Positions 1 to 10,749 of a stretch of DNA of 64,000 nucleotides are shown one piece after another; the first letter of the stretch is position 1; the number at the start of each line of letters is the position of its first letter. The translations under genes and the position numbers were made by a program. The notes under the pieces were generated by a model, which searched no databases, had not been told where the DNA came from, and saw only the letters and a program-made list of their open reading frames with translations. Source of the DNA: Macquaria australasica (taxonomy: Eukaryota > Chordata > Actinopteri > Centrarchiformes > Percichthyidae). The stretch covers positions 657,501 through 721,500 of the forward strand of contig SEMN01000122.1 in assembly GCA_005408345.1 (NCBI GenBank). Direction: 5' to 3'.

Positions 1-685
1 AGACTCTCATGAAAGCACAGAATCCATTGAAGGTGATTAAATGTTGTCTCTCTCTCATGGAAAAACATGCATGCAGTTCTAACAAACATGACACAGCCTG
101 TCAAACAGTATCATGTATTTAATCCTCATTGTACCCTTCACTAACGCACCTGACCAGTTACATGATGGGCATGCCTGACCTGATAAAATAAGGATTTTTG
201 TTTAGTAAAGTTTTGTGGTTCCAGATTTGTTTGTGCCCCCAAACCAAGCCAACTCATTCATCACGCCACAGAGGGGCAACGCATATAGCCCACCCAGAGG
301 GAACGGCCATAACTATCACAACTTCATGAGGTAGAACACACAGCCGCAGACATGCATACAAAGCAAATAGCCCTGCCATTATCTTGTACATATGCAAAAC
401 CACACCCCAGCAGAAACAGGCAAGAAAACACACACACACGATAGTAGATCATTAAGAAAAAACTAAATTAGGCTATTAAACATCTACATGTGGTTGAAAC
501 ATCCACTGACACAAACACACAGAGCCTGAAGCTGCTGAATGAAATGATTTGAGAAGAAACGCAACAAAACAAAGACTTAAGCCACTGGCTGTTGTGTATC
601 TGTTTCTGATTACAATTCTTCTTCTCTCTAACTATCTCTGTCTGCCTTTGTATATCTGCCCCACCCCTCCACCCCTCTTGTCCAG
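1..685 (+). other. mgp last intron (3' part)
   Basis: The sequence upstream of the mgp exon shows no coding similarity to other MGP exons and ends in a pyrimidine-rich stretch (about 650-683) plus AG at 684-685. It is therefore read as the last intron. Open frames here on either strand are short and unrecognised. Confidence 0.7.
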
Positions 686-842
686 GACGATAAAGTCTCC
701 AGCGGAGAGGCGTGCAGAGACCTGTGAGGACTTCTCTCCCTGCCGCTTCTACGCCTATCGCCACGGCTTCCAGCAGGCCTACCAGAGATACTTTGGTTCC
801 AGAACTCAACCCCAGAGACCAGCCGGGGCTCGTCGATACTGA
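686..842 (+). CDS. mgp: Matrix Gla protein, last coding exon (gene enters from the left edge)
   Basis: This is the 3'-terminal coding exon of matrix Gla protein, a secreted vitamin K-dependent inhibitor of soft-tissue and cartilage calcification. A polypyrimidine tract and a clean AG acceptor end at 685. The exon begins with the last base of a split codon and reads through a Gla-domain signature, ERRAETCEDFSPCRFYAYRHG, then QQAYQRYFG and a basic tail ending RRY before TGA at 840-842. The two cysteines five residues apart form the conserved Gla-domain disulphide, and the E residues around the first Cys are the expected gamma-carboxylation sites. YRHGFQQAYQRYFG is diagnostic for fish MGP rather than osteocalcin. 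The signal peptide, phosphoserine and propeptide exons are not in the window, since nothing in 1-685 resembles them. The copy looks intact. It lies about 3 kb upstream of osteocalcin in the same orientation. Confidence 0.93.
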
Positions 843-1260
843 AAAGTATCTGTCTGTCGAATGCAGAATTATCATTATCGTCTGGAAATGAGCGCGCGTT
901 CCTTCGCTCCACATATCACGACTTTTTTTTAATTTATGTAGCTGTTTTTGTGGTCTCTTCTGAATCCTAGAAGAAAACACAATTTATAAACACAGAGGCA
1001 TCCAGATGTTACAGCAACCCATCATTATACACGTGTAGACATTCAAGGCCCATTTCTAGTGTAATCTCAGGATAACTATTATCCACTATTATCACACCTT
1101 CCCAGCATTTATGAGCTTTATGTGATATGCTTGAGTGAAGTGTTTGGCTCACTATCCACTAGCCATTTCTTACATTATCCACCTATTTATCCAGGCCAGC
1201 ACTGCTGTCAGTGATTATTTCCATTGCTTTGAAAAAAATAAATTAAATAAAATTCCCTTC
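843..1260 (+). other. mgp: mgp 3' UTR with two poly(A) signals
   Basis: The non-coding sequence after the mgp stop runs to two overlapping AATAAA hexamers at 1237-1242 and 1246-1251, about 400 bases from the stop. That is a plausible 3' UTR length. Transcript ends cannot be seen directly. Confidence 0.55.
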
Positions 1261-1984
1261 ATTGGGTTTGGTCTTAATCCTGTTTATGCCATTTGTTTGC
1301 CACATGGGTGTGTGAGAACATTTTCCACTCTGTGCCAGTGTTCGCAATGCATGGCAGATGTTAAAATGATGCTGGACTAAACTAGCTAACTTTATATAAA
1401 GCAGAAAAACTAAAACCTCTCAACCTGCTACAACAGTAAAATGCTGCTTATGCATTGATGCATCAATATTAACAATCTAATAATGTCATATTCAAATTAC
1501 AACTGAAATGAATTTCCTTTTTTGAATATTTCCCCTGGCCGCTCTCACAAGCCTTTATTTTAATCTCCTAAAACAAATAAGGAACATATATTTCTTTATT
1601 CTAGCCTTTAAAACACATGTAGCTGTAAAATTAGCCATTTCATCTTGAGCAGTCACAAAATTTGGACCATTATAGGGGTCGGGCCCCACCAAAGGGTCAC
1701 AAAATAAATCTGATTAATAGAGATGGAAAGAAGAAAAAATGTTCTGCTGTACTGTATATTTGTTTTTATTCATTATAAGGCTTTGCTTTTTTGTACATTT
1801 TGGATACTTTAACTTCTTTGAGACTCTGTTTATTTATGTATTTAAATGAAACCATCTGAGAAGTTTAGTGAGGAACTGGCTCTTTGGTGGAACTGCTGAC
1901 AACTCATAGACATGTGAAATGTGACGGGGCCTCAAACTACACACACACAAGCCAAAAAGATACTGAACCACTGGTTTAATCTTT

Positions 1985-2158
1985 AAAAATGTGTTTTTCG
2001 TGTAAAATCTGCAAAGTAACTGGAAACTATATTTATCAAATAAATGTAGCAGAGTAAAAAGTACAATATTTACCTCTGAAAGTAGCATAAAAATACCTAA
2101 ATGCTGCACTTAAGTATAGTACTGGAGTAAATGTATTTAGCTAGTATCCACCACTGGC
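1985..2158 (+). mobile_element. Family E MITE, 3' half
   Basis: The stretch reads like the right half of a very common percomorph element: a section ending AAAGTAGCATAAAA, then a cTTAAGTAtAGTACTgGAGTAAATGTA section, ending TCCACCACTG. That end is the inverted complement of CAGTGGTGGA, which starts the copy at 61459. No coding capacity was seen, so it is a non-autonomous DNA-transposon fragment. Confidence 0.6.
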
Positions 2159-3527
2159 TTGTTGTGGGGTTAAACAAGGACACATATTACTGCACGTACA
2201 TGAGCACTGCTGATTTCAATATGTGTTATCAAGATCTGGTTTCTTGTAATCTCTGAAGGAATCTGTGCAATGCACCACACATCTGTGCATCAGTATCCTC
2301 GCTGCTGCTGCAGACAGTCTTAGAAACATATACAGGTCAGCACACAGTCAACGAGTCCTAAAAAGACATTCATATTGGATTTCTGTTTTTTCCATGTGGC
2401 CACGAGGCAGAAAATTTAAAGTTGTCCTGAGGTTGAATCCTTGAAGTCTGTCACTGAAATGAGACAAGGCACCAACATTGACCCAGACGGTGAAATTACA
2501 CCCCATACAATACTGTCAGGACCAGTCCAGAGTCTAAATATCCAGTCAAAAAAAAAGCAAGAAGAAGAGCAGCAGAGAAAAGGATCTGAGGGGACATTTT
2601 CACATCATAAATTAAGGAAATTCAAAGGATTGCTTTTGGAAATGTACACAGTAGCTACAGTACATCAGATACTGTAATTCAGAATCAGCTTTATCAGCAA
2701 TGGTCCCTTTCTAATAAGCCAGTAAAATACAAAAGAATTAGTTGTTTTAAGAATGGTCCAAGATTAGTGGCGAGTTGTGTTTTAATTAAAACCAAATGAC
2801 ATGTTCCACTCGACGGTTAAGAGCTTTCCGACACTTTATTGGCAAACCACCCACTTGTTTTGGTAAAAATATCTTTCCACATTTCAAATTGCTGTTCGAC
2901 AAATCTTCAAACACGCTGGCTTTGCTTCTAAATGTTGCTTTCTTCATGTAGGAAATCACTGCGGTTTGTAATAAAAGAGAGAGCCCTTGGATTAAAATCA
3001 TGTGACATAATGTGGGGCTGTGGTTTCTCCATTTCAGTTTGTTTTACATGGTTTTCTCCATCGCATGCACTTAATGACCTGCATGTAAAAGTGTGTGGGC
3101 ACACTGTAAAACTCTGACCTCTCCAGGCTGCCAGCTGGCACTGCATTCCTAAGATTTCATTAAACGTTTTATTATTATCTCTAAATCTGACAGAGCAAGG
3201 AGTCTGGTGACTTTAATCTGTGGTGAAATCACATCATTTGCTGTCTAAGCATTTTATTTTACTACTTTTCTTTCATCTTTACACAATAAAAAAAAAAGCC
3301 ATTTCAAGATGTAGAAGAAGAAACTGAGATGCACACGCAAGCAGTGATTCACACGGACAATCTGGTTTCTCAGCAGCAGCTAAAACAACCTGAACAAGGT
3401 GTGAAATATTTTTCATTGAAACACACTTCCAGTGGCTGATATATGTGGCTGTGAGTCGTCCACATTTGTTTTCTCATCACCAATGCTTTAAAACAAATAC
3501 CCACCTTTTGGAAGCAGCCTCCACACC

Positions 3528-3529
<2 letters not shown>

Positions 3530-3562
<33 letters not shown>

Positions 3563-3564
3563 TG
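3530..3564. repeat. Compound (TC)n(TG)n microsatellite
   Basis: A pure TC run passes into a pure TG run, about 160 bases upstream of the bglap TATA box. Confidence 0.95.
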
Positions 3565-3691
3565 TTCACTTGTGTGAGTGCACGTCCATTTAAACAAAAT
3601 AAAATATATAAAATGTGCTTTTGTGTACATGATCTTTTGTGGAGGTGTGTATTTCTGCGTCTGTGTGGGTGTGTGATACATGATTCCCTAA

Positions 3692-3734
3692 CCAATCACA
3701 TACCCATGTCATAGTGAGGGCCGCATCTATAAAG
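3692..3734 (+). promoter_or_regulatory. bglap: bglap core promoter (CCAAT and TATA)
   Basis: A CCAAT box at 3692-3696 is followed by a perfect TATAAAG at 3728-3734, which places transcription start near 3758 and gives a 5' UTR of roughly 95 bases before the ATG at 3854. In mammals the proximal osteocalcin promoter (the 'OC box') also has a CCAAT motif a short distance upstream of TATA, so the architecture looks conserved. The start site itself is inferred. Confidence 0.65.
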
Positions 3735-3853
3735 CGAGTGTGTATTTATGTTTATATATGTGTAAGAGAAAGAAAGAAAGAGTGAAGAGTGACAGAGCTG
3801 CTGAAGTCTCCGGTCCTACTTGCTGTCTACAGAAAGAAAAAAGAAGCTGAAAG

Positions 3854-5154
3854 ATGAAGAGTTTGGCCATCCTGGTTCTCTGCTCCCTGGCAGTTGTCTG
3901 TCTGACTTCTGGTAAGAGCTACACAGCATTATATGTTAGAAAAGCACTTTATTTATTTAATACTGTATATTATTATGTTATTATACTATATTTAGTATAT
4001 GTTGCTCTGCAAGCAATGTTTAAAAGCTACTTCTACTACTTAAGATCTGGCCAGCTGACTTAAGTAAAGACAGAGGGTTGCATTAAAAGGAGTCATTTGA
4101 AAGAGTGACATATCCTGAATTGAAAATAGAAGAAATAAAAATAAAAATATCATTATTATTAATATTTTTCCTCTCATGTTTGATAGATGCCTCCGCTGGC
4201 TCCCAGCCTGCCAGTGACAACCCTGCTCAGGAGGGTAAGATCATCAGTGTTACATTAATATGTGTAATGATATGTGAATACTGAACTAGATGATTCCCAC
4301 AGTTTGGCTAGAAAACTTCAGGTGCTGCCTACATCAAATAATAAATGGACTGTTAGTTCAACAGTTTGTTTAATACAAGTCTTATTTATTTAATACATTT
4401 AGAATAATGATAAAAACAGTTTAAACATAAATTTCACTTGTCCACACACTGCGGAAATTCTATATTAATCCATGTTTTACCTGCAACAGATCTTGATTTC
4501 TGCTGAATTGCTATTTATAAGATGAATCTTCCACGAGCATTTAGTTTTGGTTGATTGATACATTAATTGTTTATTGCACTTTGAGCACTGCTCTTACTTT
4601 TATATTGTTCTTTTTATATTGTTTTAATATCAGGGAGTGCTATCGTAATATCGTTGTGCTGATTGTCTTGCACAGCAGTACAATGACAATAACGTTTCTT
4701 GACTTGATCTTACATATTTATACAATGAGATAAAGTGAAATTAAATGTGCGTGGTGTGCAGGTCTGTTTGTGGAGAGGGAGCAGGCCTCCACAGTGGTGA
4801 GGCAGAAGAGAGCTGCTGCAGAGTTATCCCTGACCCAGCTGGAGAGGTATTTCACACCTCCCCTACTTTCACATCACCTATAAGACATCAGCATCCAGTC
4901 CAATAGCTTATACAGTATGTGTTACAGTCTTCTGATGTCCTAATAGTGTTGGCGGGTGATCTCTTGAGTCAAAGATTACATTATACATGACTTGACGCAG
5001 TGCCATCTGGAATATCATGAATAACATCTATTGCATGTGATCATCCCTCAGCCTGAGAGAAGTGTGTGAGGCCAACCTGGCTTGTGAGGACATGATGGAC
5101 GCGCAGGGAATCATCGCCGCCTACACCGCCTACTACGGACCAATCCCCTATTAG
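3854..5154 (+). CDS. bglap: Osteocalcin (bone gamma-carboxyglutamate protein), complete, four exons
   Basis: Coding exons are 3854-3911, 4187-4234, 4762-4846 and 5052-5154, all with GT/AG introns and an unbroken frame, giving a 97-residue prepro-protein. Residues 1 to about 20 are a hydrophobic signal peptide. Residues 37-52 (LFVEREQASTVVRQKR) carry the gamma-carboxylase recognition motif and a furin-type RQKR site. Cleavage there leaves a 45-residue mature protein starting AAAELSL, the usual size in fish. Mature E11, E15 and E18 match the three Gla positions, C17 and C23 form the disulphide, and the protein ends AAYTAYYGPIPY. Osteocalcin is secreted by osteoblasts and binds hydroxyapatite through the Gla residues. 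The short intervening propeptide is the standard OC1 form, not the long acidic OC2 form. The gene lies directly downstream of its sister gene mgp. Confidence 0.97.
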
Positions 5155-5470
5155 AAGCCAAACCCACGAAAACTGATTACTCATCACAACTGTTTTTTTT
5201 ATTTTTTATTTTTTTTAAATTAGCATTATCACCTTTGAGCTCGACCTTTCTCTTCTTTGCAGTTAAGCCAAAAAACATGAGAAAACGTTTCCAAAAGTGT
5301 GCCAGATGTGAGGATAAAGATGCAAGCAGATGTGTGAGAGTGGAGCTAGAGGAATAATATCTGTGTGTGAATTTATTTTTCCACCTACAGAATTGTCTCT
5401 ATAATTCTATCATTTCTGTTAGCCTGTAGAGTAGTGTGATGAAATTAAATAAAGAAAAATAAAACTCTGC
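5155..5470 (+). other. bglap: bglap 3' UTR and poly(A) signals
   Basis: The sequence after the stop is non-coding. Two AATAAA hexamers lie at 5448-5453 and 5458-5463, followed by a GT-rich stretch (from about 5470) typical of a cleavage and polyadenylation region. Confidence 0.7.
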
Positions 5471-5836
5471 CGTGTGTGCTCTTTTATAAGGCCTTGTCTG
5501 TGGTTCTGGATAAATTAACATAACATTCACTCACTAATGGAACTGCTTTGACAAGTTGTGGCCACTGTAGCAGGGTGCAGACTGCTCCTATAATGCACAG
5601 CAGAGGGTTGCTGACACCTGTGAGGGAAGAGTGGCATGACTGAAGCCAGTGTTTGAGCCAAATCTAAACTACAAGCCAAGCAAGTTTAAATCCATTCTGA
5701 TTGTCGATTATTGTAAGTCATAGCAAGATTTTAGTGGAGTGAAGAAGAACCCCTGAGCTGCTTCAGACTCTAGGACGAGCGTTGACGGCAAACACCAAGA
5801 GTGGGTTTGATTGTTCTTTTTTTTTACATTTTGGCT

Positions 5837-5837
<1 letters not shown>

Positions 5838-5905
<68 letters not shown>
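5838..5905. repeat. (CA)34 microsatellite
   Basis: This is an uninterrupted CA run of 68 bases. It creates artefactual HTHT and VCVC reading frames on both strands. Confidence 0.98.
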
Positions 5906-5908
<3 letters not shown>

Positions 5909-6578
5909 CCTTCAGTCACATCGGTAACTCCTTTTTGGGACATTTGGACAACTGACACTTGTTTAAGAGACTCTCATATAACTAAGGACTATGTAAGAAT
6001 AAGTAATGGGACATTGTAACTCTTTGATTTGATGAAATGTTTTTCTTTATTTTTATGAAATGTGAATGAACTAAAGTGTGTATGGAAGTGTTTTTGAGAA
6101 TTTCCTTTCTCCTTTCCTTGGTTTGGAAAGTGTTTTGAAGAAAATGAAATCAGATCTGCTCAAAACTGTATTTGACCTGGTTATTATCTTTCTCATGAGG
6201 TTATCCCTTAGAATGATCTTTACATCCTTAATTCATTTTGTAGCGTGGGTTATAGGCCTAAACTGCACTGTCTGGCGCCCAATTTGGATAATAAACCTTC
6301 AGGCCCTAAATTGTGCTACACCACTAGATATCGCTGTTGTGACATCTAGTGACGTGAGACTACAGGAGTCACAATGAATCAGTTTGTCATGCTTATAACT
6401 ATGGGCTTACAAGTCACCATAATTCATATAATGCAGACCCAATCCAGAGTGCTTCGTATACATTTTCAAACAATACTACAAGTTTCCTTCTCAATGGATT
6501 GATTGTGCTTGCACATGGCCAGAGAGCATTTAATAAAGCCAGTCAGGAAGTCAAACAGAAGTCAGAACAGGCAAATCC
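5906..6578. other. Non-coding spacer before the Penelope remnant
   Basis: I see no recognisable exon here. A 99-codon open frame at 6078-6377 has no familiar motif. Part of the stretch may belong to the degraded retroelement that becomes readable at about 6579, but I cannot show this. Confidence 0.35.
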
Positions 6579-7000
6579 ATAGTATTAAAACATTGCCATG
6601 TTTTGCATTCTGATGAAAAAATTGGAGATTTGTTCAGAAACCCTCCTCTTTTTGCATATAAGAGAGGCAAAAGTCTTGTTGGACACACATGGACATTTAA
6701 AAAAATGTTTAAATGTCCATGTGACTTAATGTTTGTGGGAAAGACAAAGAGACAATTGAAAATTCACATTTCAGAACATAAAGTGTTAGTAGGAGACAAA
6801 CTTCCCCTGAAACAAAACATTTTCTGACACACAGCCACACAATGTTCTACACTTTCAAGGCAATGAGAAAGTGAATTGCCATGAGGTGGCAATCTGGATC
6901 TGTTGCTTTTAAAAAGGTAAGCATTTTGGATATATTAATTAAACACACTGCCGCCACATGAATGAAGAGCTGGACTTGAGGTGTTCTCTTACATAGTTTT
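6579..7000 (+). mobile_element. Degenerate Penelope-like element, C-terminal part with GIY-YIG endonuclease
   Basis: One frame (codons in phase with 6603) reads HSDEKIGDLFRNPPLFAYKR, then CPCDLMFVGKTKRQLKIHIS followed by EHK. After an in-frame stop at 6825-6827 it continues as GGNLDLLLLKR, AFWIY, LNTLPPHE and GLEVFS, broken by several stops. The order NPPLFAYKRG, CPCxxxYVGKTxRxLKxxIxEH, RGGN.D.LL..RE.FWIY.L.TL.P.G.N is that of the end of the reverse transcriptase and the GIY-YIG nuclease of Penelope-like elements in fish. The reverse transcriptase proper and the zinc-finger linker are missing, and stops show it is dead. The canonical YVG is FVG here. Family placement (Neptune- or Poseidon-like) is uncertain. 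Confidence 0.72.
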
Positions 7001-8340
7001 ACATTTATGTTGGAAATTATACTAGAATTTCCCTTTTTTTATTGCTCGTTCTCTTGGCTGGTTTCATTTGTTTTAATTTAACCACAAGATGGTGGTGTTT
7101 GATTTAGCAAAATGCTGTCTGAATAAAGAAGAAGATCATGTCTGTGTGCAGTCACTGTTGTTATGAGTTCCAAGGCTACCAGCTCCAGAATACATTCGAT
7201 GGGGTCGAGGTGCTTCTTCATTTGACGAACAATACAACAAACGTCCAAAAATAAAGAAAACCCACTCAAACAATCAAATCTTCAGACCTTCCTTTTCTAC
7301 AACAAAATTCAGAAATCACTGACAAAAACATGTACAAAACTAATACTGGCGAAATCAGAGTCAGTGCACATCAGTATTGAACAATCACTGCAATTTTTAA
7401 ACATGTGTAACTGAAAGAATCATAGTACAGTACAAAAGAAAATGGGACTTCACCTAAATCACACAGCTCATAATCTGTTCTCCTCCTGAATATATTTTAA
7501 TCTCCCAACCTGAGGAAGAGAAATGCTAACAGTTCTTAACCGTGCAATTTAGGATCTTCTGCTTCTAGATAAAAGAGATGTAACAAATGATTCAGGGCCA
7601 AACCTGCACGTATGTCCTTAATTTCCATATTTTCAAGCTTCAGTAAAAGCTTATTTTTAACAGTCATGTTTCTCTGACCTACACACAGCAAAACCTGCCG
7701 TCTCTGATCAAACCACTGATGTTGTTGCAGTTGATAAATGGTAAATGCACTTCTTCTAGCAGTACTTGTATTCTCACGTTAAGTCTTTTAACAATTGCAC
7801 AATATTGTGCAAGTGTTAATTTGTTTTGTTGCAGCTATCGGGCATGCAGCATGGCTCTGTGCCATCTTGGCCTCAATCTTTACACTTCTTGAGTATCTAG
7901 TCAGACAAGTCCAACATGTACGCAGACTTTAAGCTACTTTGTTGTTTTATATTTAAGTGTCCTTATCTTTGTCATTCTTTTTTTGTCTCTTCACTAGTGC
8001 AAAAAATTAAATGGTGACTTGACAGAGATAACAGAGAAAGAAACAGACATAAGATTCACAAAACAGACAAGAAAGACATATAATGTGTGTGAATGTATGT
8101 GTAAAGTATAATTAAAGCATAAGGACTAAACGGTAACGCTTTAGATAGTCTAAACTATTTGTTGTCAGGTATTTGATCTACTTTGGACCATCGTCAAACC
8201 CTTGGGAGGGAGCTCTGTAACATTTTACATTTAGTTATTTTACTAGCATAAAAGGGCAAATGACACAAAACCCAATTAATACAGAGATGTGAGCTGAACA
8301 CAAAAGTTATGTCATTTGGATGAAATAAAGCTCAGTTAGT
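7001..8340. other. Non-coding stretch, nothing recognised
   Basis: AT-rich intergenic DNA with no coding similarity and no clear repeat boundary. The first 200 bases may hold the 3' tail of the Penelope element. Confidence 0.4.
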
Positions 8341-8750
8341 TGAGAAGATTGACACCACTCTTATGTCTGTATGGTGAAAAAGTAGCTGCAGCCGGTTAGC
8401 TTAGCTTAGCACAAAGACTGGATGCATGGGGAAACAGCTGGCCTGGCTCTGTCCGTGGTTTATCTCGTTTGTTTAGTCTGTACAAAAGCCAAACTGTAAA
8501 AACCACAATTTGCTGTCTGGCTGTGGGTTATGTGCCAGACTGTTTCCTGGATGGGAGCAGTAACTTCCTCCGCTGGTTGCCACACATTTAGAGTGGCTGG
8601 TTGGCAAATGATGTCACCTTTGGACAGAGCCAAGGCCAGCTGTTCGCCACCGTTTCCAGTCTTTATGCTGAGCTAAGTTAAGCGGTTGCTGGCTCTAGCT
8701 TCATGTTTACCGTACAAACATGGGGGTGGTCAATGTCAAACTATTTCATT
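8341..8750. mobile_element. Family A palindromic fold-back element, copy 1
   Basis: The left half carries AGCCGGTTAGCTTAGCTTAG, an 'aaagactggatgcatggggaaacagctggcc' block and ctggctctgtcc. The right half carries the reverse complement of the same blocks (ggacagagcc, gccagctgttcgcc, ccagtctttatgctgagcta, ggttgctggct). The copy is therefore a long imperfect palindrome without coding capacity. It is internally divergent and its outer tips are worn. I recognise this as a highly repeated element of percomorph genomes, but its superfamily is not known to me. Confidence 0.75.
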
Positions 8751-9619
8751 ATTCATTTTTTTTTTGGCGTTGATTCTGGAGATGTTTTACTTCATATAGC
8801 CTAAATACTGTTTTATCATACTGAATAATCAACTGACTAGCCAAGCTGTATTTTGTCCAAATTAAAGTAATAAGTTTCATGTTATGCTAATGAAGTAACT
8901 ATGATAAAAATATTAGGACGTTCCTGTAACTTAGACCAAATGAAAATTTACAGTCAATACTAATTTATTTCCTTATCGAAATGGGGGCAAAATGCCTAAA
9001 CCTCCTTCCTCCATAGAGTTCCCCTTGCATTTTACCATGTCATTGTTTACCATCAGTATCGCTGTTGTCCTGGAAGTGTCTTTGATTTGATGACTGGAAC
9101 TATGCTGTTTGTATCTGGCTGGTTGACATACTTCTGGAAAGTATGGCTTATTAAGGAACCACAGAATGTGACAAGTTGGCAGCAGTTTGATTAAAGTCTG
9201 TTTCATTTTCACTCCAGCTGCTGGCTGAGCTGCTCAACCAGCAATACTATGCCAGGAACATGAACTCAGTCTTATGTAACTCATTTGTAGTGTAGATTGA
9301 TGCTTTGTTCATCCAATTTCACGTTTCATTCAAATTGTAGCATATATCGACACCAAATATCACATTTTGTCATAACTGCTCAAATTGTTTACATAGTTTA
9401 AGAGGTGTAAAATTCATATATATGTAGATTTTTTTTACTTTTATTTTACTATGCTCAGCCACAGATTAATCCCTATGGAACCAAAATGAAACTTTGAACA
9501 AAACCTGACTCAGTTAATAGACAAAATATATGTATAATATCAGCACATAAAAAGGAAACTTTTAACAAATTTTGACTTTAAAACTTAATTTACAGTAGAA
9601 AAAAAAGAATTTAAGGAAA
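8751..9619. other. Non-coding stretch, nothing recognised
   Basis: No exon, RNA gene or clear repeat was identified. The 79-codon open frame on the - strand (8973-9212) has no familiar motif. Confidence 0.4.
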
Positions 9620-10100
9620 CATGGCTCTAGGGATAGCAATGTTGGCCAGTCAGTCAGTCAGTCCACTGCATTGGTTCAGACTGAAACAAACAGTTATTGG
9701 ATGATTGCCATCAGAGTTTGTACAGGCATTCATGTTCCTCAGAGGACGAATCCTTATGAGGCCACCATGAGGTTCACATTTGTGGTCGTTAGTGAAATGT
9801 CTCAACAGCTATTGGATGGATTGCCATGAACTTCAGAACAGTCATTCATGTTCACCTCAGGATGAACTGTAATCACTTTCACGACCAAATACGTGCAAAT
9901 CTGCCCTTCCCATCAGTCTCAGCTGTACTTTGTGTTGTGTGCTGATTAGCAAATGTTAGCATGCTAACATGCTAAACTAAGGTGGTGAACATGATAAACA
10001 TACCTGCTTAACATCAGCATGTTAGCATTGTAACTGTGAGCACGGCACGTTAGCATTAGCTCAAAGCACTGCTGTGGTAACATGGCTGTAGACTCTTAAG
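9620..10100 (+). mobile_element. Family B dispersed repeat, copy 1 (near full length, internally deleted)
   Basis: It begins catggctctagggatagcaa followed by a 'ccactgcattggttcagactgaaa' section. It then has repeated 'ctattggatggattgccatga' modules and a GTTAGCATGCTAACATGCTA palindromic block, and ends 'acatggctgtagactctta'. The same order occurs at 49248 and parts at 25035 and 22130. I recognise it as a common non-autonomous repeat of perch-like fishes. No open frame of note is present. Confidence 0.7.
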
Positions 10101-10139
10101 TCTTGTTTAAATATAATTTCATATTTGATGTGCCATGCA

Positions 10140-10492
10140 GCAATGAAAGAAGTACTTCATTAAAAGCACAAGTGCTGCATTCAAAATGTTACTTATGTAA
10201 AAGTACATTAGTATTAGCGACAAAACATCAGTTTAATGTAATTGATTGAGGTGTTGCTAATTTTAACTGTATATAATTTTACCTGTATATAATTTTAACT
10301 GTGTGTGTATGTATATATGTATTGTATTTTATAAACTTATCATATGCTTTGTATGTAAACTCCTTATCTAAATTATTTTCCTAAATAATTTCCTCTTAAA
10401 TGTAGTACAGTGGATGCATAAAGTAGTATAAAATACTCAAAACTGTACTTAAGTAAATGTACTCATTTACTTTTCACCTCTGGTGTCATGCT
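10140..10492 (+). mobile_element. Family E MITE, both ends present
   Basis: The left portion (gaagtacttcattaaaagc, tgctgcattcaaaatgttac, aaaagtacattagtatta) and the right portion (gtagtataaaatactcaa, tgtacttaagtaaatgtact, ttacttttcacctctg) match the two ends of the element whose other copies are at 1985 and 61459. The tip reads CACCTCTG rather than CCACCACTG. It ends about 260 bases before the plekhf1-like start codon, so it lies close to the upstream promoter. Confidence 0.65.
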
Positions 10493-10657
10493 ATTATTTG
10501 CACTGAATTTGCAGAGTAACCTTTTAACTTTAAAAACATATATGTCTTAAATAAATAAAATTCTAAATGTGCTTCAACACGCTGCCGCACACCTCTCCCT
10601 CTCTTTTATTTCTTGTATAACACGTTTGACTTCAATCTGAACTTGGAATGTCCCCAC

Positions 10658-10686
10658 TACGTCATCAGAAAACATCCTTTAAAAAG
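10658..10686 (+). promoter_or_regulatory. Candidate plekhf1-like core promoter (CRE-like and TATA-like)
   Basis: A CRE-like TACGTCAT at 10658-10665 lies 12 bases before a TATA-like TTTAAAAAG at 10678-10686, 64 bases upstream of the ATG. The spacing suits a start site near 10710. This is inference. A distant non-coding first exon is also possible. Confidence 0.35.
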
Positions 10687-10749
10687 ACTCCTCTCAGGCT
10701 GCTGTCACATTGTTCATTTGTTCAGTGCTACGACACACATTAGGTCACC

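Larger units (their letters stand above)
1261..3660. other. mgp-bglap intergenic region
   Basis: No coding exon was recognised in this 2.4 kb. It holds the 3' half of a family E MITE (1985-2158), a short degenerate fragment at about 1655-1720 resembling a dispersed fish repeat, and a TC/TG microsatellite at 3530-3564. Two TGTGGT motifs (3019-3026 and 3219-3224) match the RUNX core and lie 500-750 bases upstream of the bglap TATA box, but a motif this short is expected by chance at this density. Confidence 0.5.

Noticed and set aside
468..980. 170-codon - strand frame and a 94-codon - strand frame opposite the mgp exon
   Set aside because: These are antisense shadows of the mgp exon and its flanks.
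3019..3224. RUNX-core TGTGGT motifs upstream of bglap
   Set aside because: Six-base matches are expected several times by chance in 2 kb. Not strong enough to list as a site without conservation.
5708..5902. Poly(VC)/poly(HT) frames over CA/TG tracts (also at 17208-17536, 43276-43572 and others)
   Set aside because: These are translations of dinucleotide repeats, not proteins.
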